Part shown: positions 14,447 to 21,105 of the stretch, in pieces
How positions within the stretch are numbered: position 1 is the stretch's first letter
Layout: every line of letters starts with the position of its first letter
Assembly: GCA_036397635.1 (NCBI GenBank)
Contig: DASWIP010000135.1
Coordinates: forward strand, 1 to 28,980
Direction of reading: 5' to 3'
DNA: 28,980 nt
Origin: DASWIP01 sp036397635
GTDB taxonomy: Bacteria > Actinomycetota > AC-67
Notes under the pieces: model-generated
The model's input: only the letters and a program-made list of their open reading frames with translations
Databases searched by the model: none
What the model was told of the DNA's origin: nothing
Position numbers and translations under genes: made by a program

Positions 14447-14624
14447 AGCGCCTCCGTAGCCCCCCTGGTTACTTCGGCTCATCTCATCGGGAAGAAAAGA
14501 GCCTCAGGTCCCGGGACGGAACGAGACAACTTCGGACGATGCGGGCGGCTCGGATCGCTCGCGCGCGCGTCCGAGCCGCACACGGCAACAAGATGACACT
14601 TGCAAGATCGATGCCGCCCTCCTC

Positions 14625-14939
14625 CTATGAGGCTGCTGGTTTCGCCGTGGTCCTTTTGGCGGTCGCCTTCTTCGGCGACGCGGCCCTCGGGGGACGCCTC
14701 CTCACGGCCTCACGGTGGTCGTGGTCGTGCGCCTCGAACCGATGCTCATTCTCGAAGTCTTGGTGCGGGTAATGGGCGTGATCCAGTGGGGCATGGTCGT
14801 GATCGTGCTCGTGGCTCGAACTCAGGTGATCGAACCCGCCGGTCCGCTGATTGAGGTTATGGGTGACGTGATGATGCTCGTGCCCGTGCACCAGAGGCTC
14901 ATGGGCATGCCGCTCCCAGACCGGCGCGTGTTCGCTCAT
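14625..14939 (-). CDS. His-rich protein with Lys-rich tail, probable metal binder
   Basis: A 104-residue protein; the ATG at 14937-14939 is preceded by GAGAGGA at normal spacing. Residues 1-75 contain 21 His, mostly in HxH, HHH and HDHDH clusters (HGHEHHH, HEHDHDH, AHDHDH) mixed with Asp and Glu. Such clusters bind Ni, Zn, Co or Cu. The last 25 residues switch to a basic Arg/Pro then Lys/Ala/Thr tail (KKATAKRTTAK), like tails of actinobacterial nucleoid proteins. No signal peptide or membrane segment is seen, so it is likely cytoplasmic. It lies 60 bp downstream of a TauE/SafE-type transporter on the same strand and may be co-transcribed. I recall similar His-rich small proteins in other actinobacteria but no assigned role. 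Confidence 0.75.
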   Translation of the reverse strand: MSEHAPVWERHAHEPLVHGHEHHHVTHNLNQRTGGFDHLSSSHEHDHDHAPLDHAHYPHQDFENEHRFEAHDHDHREAVRRRPPRAASPKKATAKRTTAKPAAS

Positions 14940-14999
14940 TCGGCTTCCTCTCTGGTCGCCTGGGGTTCTCATACCCAGGACGACCGTGTTGGAACACTC

Positions 15000-15725
15000 T
15001 CATACCAGGACACGGATGATCGCCGCGACGCCGGAGCCGACCGCGAAGACCAGAACCGCGGGACGGAGCCACCGGTCGTCCACGCACCGGCCGATGGGTC
15101 CGCTGAGCACGAGTCCGGCGACCAGCGCCGGCAGTGAAAACAGGGCGAGGCGCGCCTGCTGCCATCCGAGTCGTCCGGCAACGGTGACCCCGATCGTGGA
15201 CAGCGTGGCAGAAACGAAGAAGGCGGCGGCGAGCGTGGCTCGGAGCTGAGGACCGGGTCGTCGCTGGAACAAGAGCGCGATGGGAGGACCTCCGGTGGAT
15301 GCGACCGTGCTGATCACGCCGGACACCGCGCCGGCGACCACCCTCCCTCTCGTTCCCGGCTCCGCGCGCGGCCGCGCGATGCTGATCCCGGCGGCCGCGA
15401 CGATGGCCGCACCGAACGCAGCCACGAGCAGCTCGCCCGGAACCATGATCAACACCATTGCTCCGACCGGGGTCCCGAGCATGAGTCCCACGGTCACCTC
15501 ACGAAGCGCAACCACGTCTAGCGCCCGACGCTCACGCACCCCGATGAACACGTTGACGGGGAACGACAGCAGGAGCAACGTCGCCGGGATAGCATCCGGC
15601 TGGATGAGCCCGACCGCCGCCGCGGACACGAGGGCGAAGCCGAACCCCACCGAACCCTGCACGATCGCCCCGGCGAAGATCGCGACCATGATGAGCGCAA
15701 GTTGCCAGGCCACCGGATCCCGCAC
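15000..15725 (-). CDS. TauE/SafE-family membrane transporter
   Basis: About 241 residues with seven to eight hydrophobic segments and the two-fold repeat of the TauE/SafE family. The first half opens LALIMVAIFAGAIVQGSVGFGFALVSAAAV, quoted here as its core GSVGFGFALV. The second half has STVASTGGPPIALLFQ, the equivalent glycine-proline motif. The protein would sit in the cytoplasmic membrane and export a small anion such as sulfite, sulfonate or an organosulfur compound; some relatives have been linked to metals. I prefer the GTG at 15723-15725, with AGGA five nt upstream. A TTG at 15761 extends the frame by 12 residues but lacks a ribosome site and approaches the divergent NfeD promoter. The His-rich protein follows 60 bp downstream. 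Confidence 0.83.
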   Translation of the reverse strand: MRDPVAWQLALIMVAIFAGAIVQGSVGFGFALVSAAAVGLIQPDAIPATLLLLSFPVNVFIGVRERRALDVVALREVTVGLMLGTPVGAMVLIMVPGELLVAAFGAAIVAAAGISIARPRAEPGTRGRVVAGAVSGVISTVASTGGPPIALLFQRRPGPQLRATLAAAFFVSATLSTIGVTVAGRLGWQQARLALFSLPALVAGLVLSGPIGRCVDDRWLRPAVLVFAVGSGVAAIIRVLV

Positions 15726-15768
15726 GCGCGCATCCTGAAGCAACCCTGCCGTCCCGGGCAAGAGAGGA

Positions 15769-15774
15769 TAGGGT
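15769..15774 (+). promoter_or_regulatory. Putative -10 element before the NfeD-slipin pair
   Basis: TAGGGT lies 11 nt before the ATG at 15786. A start point about 6 nt downstream would leave a leader of only a few bases. The upstream GAGAGGA is too far from the ATG (about 15 nt) to be a good ribosome site. Confidence 0.35.
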
Positions 15775-15785
15775 TACGATCAGGG

Positions 15786-17114
15786 ATGAGCGGCGTGTGG
15801 CGCGACCGCGCGTCCCGGCCGCGAGCAGCAGCCGGGCTGATGCTCGCGACTCTCCTGGGCCTCGGCGGCGCCGCAGTCGCACAAGCTTCCGCGGGGAACA
15901 CGATCCTGTTCAGCCCGGTCGAGGGCGAGATCATCACCCCCGTGATCGCCGGCTTCCTCAAGGACGGCGTCGAGCGCGCGCGCGCCGAACAGCACACCGC
16001 GTACCTGATCCAGCTCGACACGCCCGGCGGCCTCGACACCTCGATGCGCGACATCATCCGGGCCTTCCTCGATTCGCCGGTTCCCGTCATCGTCTACATC
16101 CCCGCCGGCGGCCGGGCGGCATCCGCAGGAGCCTTGATCGGGTTCAGCGCCAACGTGCTGGCGATGGCGCCGGGGACGAGCATCGGCGCCGCGACCCCGG
16201 TGGATCTCCAGGGCGGCGACATCTCCCGCAAGATCATCAACGACGCAGCCGCGTTCGCCGAGGACGTTGCGCGCGCGCGCGGTCGCAACGCCGCCTTCGC
16301 CCGGGAGACCGTGACCGAGGGCCGCGCAGAATCCAGCCACGAAGCGCTCCGGCTGAAGGCGATCGACGTGATCGCGGCGGACCGGGACGCGCTGCTCGAG
16401 CAGCTCGACGGTCGCGAGGTCACGACCACCGTCGGCACGCTCACCCTGCAGACGGCCGGCGCCGCGCTGGTTCCGCACGAGATGAGCTTCCTTCGGCGAG
16501 CCCAGCAACGCCTGGCCGATCCGAACCTCGCGTTCATCTTCATGTCGATCGGGACGCTGGCGATCATCTACGAGCTCGCCAACCCCGGCATCGGCGCCGG
16601 CGGGATCGTCGGCGTGATCCTGATCCTGCTGGCGCTGTTCAGCCTTTCGGTGCTGCCCGTCAACACCGTCGGCGCGCTGCTGATGCTGCTCGCCGCGATC
16701 CTGTTCGTGGGCGAGGTGCTGACGCCCGGTGTCGGGGTGTTCGCCGCCGGCGGCAGCGCCGCCTTGGTCCTCGGCGGCCTGTTCCTGTTCCGGGGAAGCG
16801 TCGGCGTCAGCCTGTCGCTTCTGTTGCCTACCGCGATCGTGGTCGGATCATTGGTGGTGTTCGCCGGCCGACTCGCCTGGCGCGCGCGCCGAGCCCCCAG
16901 CCCGGTCGGCGCCGGCGGAGCGATCGGCCACATCTTCGAGGTCAAGCGGGTCGATGGCACGACAGCGCAGGCCTTCGTCGAGGGGGCCTGGTGGCGCGTG
17001 CGGTCACGCTCGGGCGAGCAGCTCGCGCTCGGCCAGTCGGTACAGGTGGTGGGGGCCGAAGGCCTTGAACTGATCGTCGAGCCCGCGGCCGAGACGGCCG
17101 CGCAGGAGGGATGA
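15786..17114 (+). CDS. NfeD1b-type membrane protein with ClpP-class serine protease domain
   Basis: A 442-residue protein from the ATG at 15786. After a signal or first membrane helix (about 16-33), a ClpP-class protease domain contains LDTPGGLDTSM, the nucleophile region GRAASAGALI (Ser113) and MAPGTSIGAATPV. Lys149 (ISRKIINDAA) is the likely catalytic partner, as in archaeal 1510-N proteases. A cluster of four to five membrane helices (about 255-375) follows. The C-terminal segment (GGAIGHIFEVK to about residue 435) is the NfeD OB-fold domain. The next gene, a slipin, starts 1 nt after this stop. In archaea the protease cleaves the partner stomatin near its C-terminus, so the pair probably acts together in membrane quality control. 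That role is inferred from homologues. Confidence 0.93.
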   Translation: MSGVWRDRASRPRAAAGLMLATLLGLGGAAVAQASAGNTILFSPVEGEIITPVIAGFLKDGVERARAEQHTAYLIQLDTPGGLDTSMRDIIRAFLDSPVPVIVYIPAGGRAASAGALIGFSANVLAMAPGTSIGAATPVDLQGGDISRKIINDAAAFAEDVARARGRNAAFARETVTEGRAESSHEALRLKAIDVIAADRDALLEQLDGREVTTTVGTLTLQTAGAALVPHEMSFLRRAQQRLADPNLAFIFMSIGTLAIIYELANPGIGAGGIVGVILILLALFSLSVLPVNTVGALLMLLAAILFVGEVLTPGVGVFAAGGSAALVLGGLFLFRGSVGVSLSLLLPTAIVVGSLVVFAGRLAWRARRAPSPVGAGGAIGHIFEVKRVDGTTAQAFVEGAWWRVRSRSGEQLALGQSVQVVGAEGLELIVEPAAETAAQEG

Positions 17115-17115
17115 G

Positions 17116-17895
17116 ATGGAAGCGTTGCTCGCTGGCATCGGCGTCGCCGTGGTGCTGCTCGTCGCGATCCTGGCGGCGTCGATCCGCATCGTGCAGGAGT
17201 ACGAACGCGGCGTGATCTTCCGGCTTGGCCGCGTCATGGGCGCGAAGGGGCCGGGACTGTTCTTCATCATCCCGATCATCGACCGGATGGTGAAGGTCAA
17301 CCTTCAGACCTTCACCCTGGATATCCCACCACAGGAGGCGATCACCAAGGACAACGTGACGGTGCGCGTGAATGCTGTCACATATTTCAACGTCGTCGAG
17401 CCCGTGAAGTCGGTCATCAACATCCAGAACTACGTCTTCGCAACCTCGCAGGTCGCTCAGACCACGCTTCGCTCGATCATCGGCCAGATCCAACTCGACG
17501 AGCTGCTCATCAACCGCGACGAGGTCAACCAGCGGCTCCAGCAGATCATCGACGATCTGACCAACCCCTGGGGCGTGAAGGTGTCCCTGGTCGAGGTCAA
17601 GGACGTCGAGCTGCCCGAGTCGATGCGGCGGGCGATGGCCCGGCAGGCGGAAGCGGAGCGCGAGCGGCGCGCGAAGGTGATCCACGCCCAAGGCGAGTTC
17701 GAGGCGGCCGAGAAGCTCGGCCAGGCCGCACAGGTACTCGAGGTACATCCCGGCGCCATGCAGCTGCGCGTGCTGTCGACGATGGCCGAAGTGTCGGCCG
17801 AACGGAACTCGACGCTGATCTTCCCCCTCCCGATCGAGTTGCTCCAGTGGGCGCAGAACGCAGGCCTCGGAAGCAACCGCGGAGAGAAACCTTAG
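17116..17895 (+). CDS. Slipin (stomatin-like SPFH/Band 7 membrane protein)
   Basis: A 259-residue slipin. One N-terminal membrane segment (about 5-25) is followed by EYERGVIFRLGRV, the conserved entry to the SPFH domain. Next come GLFFIIPIIDRMVKV, DNVTVRVNAVTYF and the QTTLRSIIGQIQLDELL motif. WGVKVSLVEVKDVELP and RQAEAERERRAKVIHAQGE mark the end of the domain and the start of the coiled coil used for ring oligomers. Slipins organise membrane microdomains. The ATG at 17116 is 1 nt after the NfeD stop, with AGGAGGG inside the end of the NfeD gene, so translation is coupled. The C-terminal hydrophobic LIFPLPIELLQW matches the region cut by the partner protease in archaea. Confidence 0.95.
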   Translation: MEALLAGIGVAVVLLVAILAASIRIVQEYERGVIFRLGRVMGAKGPGLFFIIPIIDRMVKVNLQTFTLDIPPQEAITKDNVTVRVNAVTYFNVVEPVKSVINIQNYVFATSQVAQTTLRSIIGQIQLDELLINRDEVNQRLQQIIDDLTNPWGVKVSLVEVKDVELPESMRRAMARQAEAERERRAKVIHAQGEFEAAEKLGQAAQVLEVHPGAMQLRVLSTMAEVSAERNSTLIFPLPIELLQWAQNAGLGSNRGEKP

Positions 17896-17979
17896 GTCCT
17901 GGCTCCGCGACGAGAGGTCGCAGGCGTGCCCGGGCTTCCTCACATCCCCGCCCCGAACGATGCCGTCTCGGCCCCGTGA

Positions 17980-17985
17980 TAGGTT
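17980..17985 (+). promoter_or_regulatory. Putative -10 element of a near-leaderless phosphorylase transcript
   Basis: TAGGTT ends 10 nt before the ATG at 17996. There is no Shine-Dalgarno sequence between (TTGCGCGTACCC). It matches the arrangement before the NfeD gene. Confidence 0.4.
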
Positions 17986-17995
17986 GCGCGTACCC

Positions 17996-20104
17996 ATGAC
18001 CGACGGTGCTGTGGAGTCCCTGGCGTCGCAGCTGCCCGAGCAGCTCGCGCCCCTCTCGGAGATCGCATTCGACTACGCCTGGTCCTGGCAAGGCGGGGAC
18101 GAGCTGTTCCGCTCGATCGCGCCGCACCGATGGGAGCTGGCCGGCGAGAATCCCGTGCGATTCCTTCATGAGCTGTCGCGCGATGATCTGGAGCGCGCAG
18201 CGGCGGATCCGGCGCTGGTCGCGCGCGCGCGCGGCCTCGCCGAACGGATGCGCGCGCATCGGCGGGCGGCTGCGACCCCGGCCGGAGAAGCGACGCCCGA
18301 TCGTCCGATCGGGTTCTTCTGCACCGAGTTCGCGATCCATCGCTCCCTGCCCCTGTACGCAGGCGGGCTGGGGGTACTTGCAGGCGACATCCTGAAGGAA
18401 GCCTCCGACCGCGCGCTGCCGTACGTCGGCGTAGGCCTGTTCTACCGGCAGGGCTACTTCCGGCAACGGGTCGACACCTCCGGATGGCAACACGAGTACT
18501 GGACCGAGGTGGACCCCGACATGCTGCCGGCGCAGCTGGTGGCGGGACCGGACGGGCGCCCCCTCACCGTCTCGGTTCCGGTGAGACGTCGCGAGGTCAC
18601 GGTGCAGATCTGGCGCGTGGACGTCGGGCGGGTTCCGCTCTACCTACTCGATGCGGTCCGCCCCGAGAACGAACGCGCCGACCAATGGATCACGATGCGG
18701 CTCTACGTCGGAGACCGGCATTTCCGGTTGGCGCAGTACGCGCTGCTCGGACTCGGCGGCATGCGCGCCCTCCGCGCGCTGGGACTGGATCCGGCGATCG
18801 TACATCTCAACGAGGGGCACGCCGCGCTCGCGCCGCTCGAGCTTGTGTCCGAGCACGTCGATGGCGGCGCGCGCTTCGCCGAGGCGCTGGGCAGCGTGCG
18901 CCGGCGGACGGTGTTCACGACACACACGCCGATCGCCGCGGGGAACGAGGCTTACACGCCGGCAGAGATCGTGGACGCCATCGGCGGCCTGCCGGCGCGT
19001 CTCGGCGTGGACGAGAAGGAAGTGCTCGGGCTCGGGCGCGCGCGCCCGGAGGATCCTGACGAGCCTTTCGGGATGACGCCGCTGGGCCTGCGCGTCGCGG
19101 GACGGGCCAACGGGGTAAGCCGCCTCCACGGCAAGGTCGCGCGCGACATGTGGCGGCACCTGTACCCCGACGCCGAGCCGGACGGCGTGCCGATCGGGCA
19201 TGTGACCAACGGCGTGCACCTGCCTACCTGGATGGCGCCGCCGATGCGCGCGCTGCTCGACCGGTATCTCGGCGACGGGTGGATCGAGCGTGCCGGCACG
19301 CCTGAAACATGGGAAGCGGTCGACTCGATCCCCGACGCCGCGCTGTGGGGCGTCCGCAGTGAGCTCCGCGGCGCCCTGGTCGCCTACGCGCGCGATCGCG
19401 CGGTCACCGACCGGCTCTCCCGCGGCGAACCGGTGGAGTATGTCGAAGCGGGGACGCGAGCCTTCGACGTGGATGTCCTGACCCTCGGGTTCGCGCGCCG
19501 TGCCACCGCGTATAAGCGGCTGTATCTGCTTACCTACGATGCGGCGCGCGCGCTGCGCCTGCTCGACCAGCCGTATCCGATGCAATTGCTGCTCGCCGGG
19601 AAGCCGCATCCCGCCGATGAGGAGGCGAAGCGGATCGTCCAGGGGCTGTTCGAATTGAAGTGGGCGCCTCACGTTTCCGAACGAGTCGCGTTCCTGGAGG
19701 ACTACGACCTCGAGATGGCCAAGCACCTGGTCTCCGGCTGTGACGTCTGGATCAACGTGCCGCGCCCTCCGTTGGAAGCGTCGGGGACCAGCGGGATGAA
19801 GGCCGTGCTCAACGGTGGGCTCAACCTCAGCGTGCGCGACGGCTGGTGGGACGAAGCGTTCGACGGCTCGAACGGATGGGCGATCGCTTCGCCGCCCACC
19901 GGCGATACGCATGCGCAGGACGCGCACGACGCCGCGGCGTTGTACGACCTGCTCGAGCAGCAGATCGGACCGCTGTTCTACGATCGCGACGCCGGCGGCG
20001 TTCCACGCGGATGGTGCGCGCGCGTGAAGGCTTCGTTGAAGACCAACGGCCCGCGGTTCAACGCGAGCCGGATGCTCGCCGACTACTTGCGCAACATGTA
20101 CTGA
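17996..20104 (+). CDS. glgP: Alpha-glucan (glycogen/maltodextrin) phosphorylase, short GT35 type
   Basis: A 702-residue phosphorylase that releases glucose-1-phosphate from alpha-1,4-glucans. The sequence follows the bacterial/archaeal short form of about 700-850 residues, without the regulatory N-terminus of animal enzymes. Signatures include GFFCTEFAIHRSLPLYAGGLG, quoted here as the core FCTEFAIH, and HLNEGHAAL, FTTHTPIAAGNEAY, GHVTNGVHLPTWM and FARRATAYKR. DVWINVPRPPLEASGTSGMK places Lys602 as the pyridoxal-phosphate lysine. NGWAI and the end LADYLRNMY follow the usual pattern. I start at the ATG at 17996 (MTDGAVESL); an ATG at 17960 adds only a basic 12-residue stretch. No other glycogen gene is adjacent. 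The last codons and stop are repeated 26 bp downstream. Confidence 0.95.
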   Translation: MTDGAVESLASQLPEQLAPLSEIAFDYAWSWQGGDELFRSIAPHRWELAGENPVRFLHELSRDDLERAAADPALVARARGLAERMRAHRRAAATPAGEATPDRPIGFFCTEFAIHRSLPLYAGGLGVLAGDILKEASDRALPYVGVGLFYRQGYFRQRVDTSGWQHEYWTEVDPDMLPAQLVAGPDGRPLTVSVPVRRREVTVQIWRVDVGRVPLYLLDAVRPENERADQWITMRLYVGDRHFRLAQYALLGLGGMRALRALGLDPAIVHLNEGHAALAPLELVSEHVDGGARFAEALGSVRRRTVFTTHTPIAAGNEAYTPAEIVDAIGGLPARLGVDEKEVLGLGRARPEDPDEPFGMTPLGLRVAGRANGVSRLHGKVARDMWRHLYPDAEPDGVPIGHVTNGVHLPTWMAPPMRALLDRYLGDGWIERAGTPETWEAVDSIPDAALWGVRSELRGALVAYARDRAVTDRLSRGEPVEYVEAGTRAFDVDVLTLGFARRATAYKRLYLLTYDAARALRLLDQPYPMQLLLAGKPHPADEEAKRIVQGLFELKWAPHVSERVAFLEDYDLEMAKHLVSGCDVWINVPRPPLEASGTSGMKAVLNGGLNLSVRDGWWDEAFDGSNGWAIASPPTGDTHAQDAHDAAALYDLLEQQIGPLFYDRDAGGVPRGWCARVKASLKTNGPRFNASRMLADYLRNMY

Positions 20105-20131
20105 GTCTTGCGATGCGCAACATGTGCTGAG
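20088..20131. repeat. 26-bp-spaced direct repeat across the phosphorylase stop codon
   Basis: An 18-bp sequence starting TGCGCAACATGT occurs at 20088-20105 and again at 20114-20131, with one mismatch. The first copy includes the phosphorylase TGA stop and the second repeats that TGA outside the gene. It parallels the duplication at the end of the MarR gene. Confidence 0.7.
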
Positions 20132-20197
20132 ATTCGTCCCGGCGGCGGGCGAGCCCACCCTACCTATGCTCGTATCGCTCGAGCGACTTGGGCGTAC

Positions 20198-20213
20198 TAC
20201 GTAGGTGGCACCT
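20198..20213. promoter_or_regulatory. Double palindrome upstream of the NarL-type regulator
   Basis: TACGTA is followed directly by AGGTGGCACCT-like symmetry (shared bases TACGTAGGTGGCACCT), 85 bp before the GTG at 20298. A similar element, TACGTAGGCGCCT, occurs at 20987-20999 before the subtilase gene. It could be a common site for the regulator, but the match is short. Confidence 0.3.
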
Positions 20214-20297
20214 TTAGGCAGTCTTGCTCAAGAGAGCGTCGAAGACAACCGATTCCTACGGCCAAGCAGTACATCGTCGGTCGGAGGGGGACCGCGA

Positions 20298-20963
20298 GTG
20301 AAGGACCGGAGGATCCGGGTCCTCGTCGTCGATGATCACCTCTTGGTTGCACAGGGGATAGCCGGAGCATTAGGCACCGAGGAGGACCTCGACGTGGTGG
20401 GCGTCGCGAACTCCGCTGCGCAGGCGCGGTTGATGGCGCACGCGCTGCGCCCTGATGTCATCTTGATGGACTTCCGCCTGCCCGACGGGGACGGTGCCGA
20501 GACCACGCGGCAGATCCGCATGGAGCATCCGGCGATCAAGACGGTCATCATGACTTCCTACACCAGCGACCCAGTGCTGCTCGCCGCCGTCGAGTCGGGA
20601 TGTTCGGGATTCATCCCGAAGGAGCACTGCCTCGATGAAGGCATCGATGCAATCAGGGTAGCGGCCGCGGGCGGGGCGTACATCACACCGTCGATGCTGT
20701 CGCGCGTGCTGCCGAGGCTGCACCGCGGTGGACGCTCGCCGACGACCAGCATGACCCCTCGCGAGCACTCCATCCTCGAGCTGCTGGTCGAAGGGCTCTC
20801 CACCAGGGTCATCGCGGACCGGCTGGGACTGAGGATCAAGACCGTTCGGAACCACGTTCAGAACATCATGACCAAGCTTGACGCACACTCCCGCCTCGAA
20901 GCCGTCGCAGCGGCGATGCGTCAAGGGCTGATCACATCGCCGGGCTCATCGAGGGGCGCCTGA
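20298..20963 (+). CDS. NarL/FixJ-family response regulator
   Basis: A 221-residue two-domain regulator. The GTG at 20298 has GGAGGGGG 7 nt upstream; the open frame to 20205 has no such site. The receiver domain (about 6-120) has the acidic pair Asp12-Asp13 (VLVVDDH), phospho-acceptor Asp58 (ILMDFRLPDGDG), Thr86 (VIMTSYTSD) and Lys108 (GFIPKEH), so all switch residues are present. The C-terminal LuxR/NarL helix-turn-helix (about 155-212) contains TPREHSILELLVEGLSTR, IADRLGLRIKTVRNHVQNI and TKLDAHSRLEAV. No histidine kinase is in the window. The subtilase and the GGDEF-EAL gene follow on the same strand after a 142-bp gap, so they are likely targets or partners. Confidence 0.93.
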   Translation: MKDRRIRVLVVDDHLLVAQGIAGALGTEEDLDVVGVANSAAQARLMAHALRPDVILMDFRLPDGDGAETTRQIRMEHPAIKTVIMTSYTSDPVLLAAVESGCSGFIPKEHCLDEGIDAIRVAAAGGAYITPSMLSRVLPRLHRGGRSPTTSMTPREHSILELLVEGLSTRVIADRLGLRIKTVRNHVQNIMTKLDAHSRLEAVAAAMRQGLITSPGSSRGA

Positions 20964-20986
20964 TGCGCGCGACGACAACATCCTCG

Positions 20987-20999
20987 TACGTAGGCGCCT
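20987..20999. promoter_or_regulatory. Palindromic element between the regulator and the subtilase gene
   Basis: TACGTA followed by the palindrome AGGCGCCT (overlapping at A) lies 24 bp after the regulator stop and 106 bp before the subtilase GTG. It shares TACGTAGG with the element at 20198. A regulatory role is conjecture. Confidence 0.25.
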
Positions 21000-21105
21000 G
21001 AGGAACGTGACCCAGGAGGAATCAAGAAGCCGCCCCTGCACCGCACCACGAAGCACTCCCGACAATGACCGTAGCTGATGGAAACGGGACCCGGGAGGAT
21101 CACGG

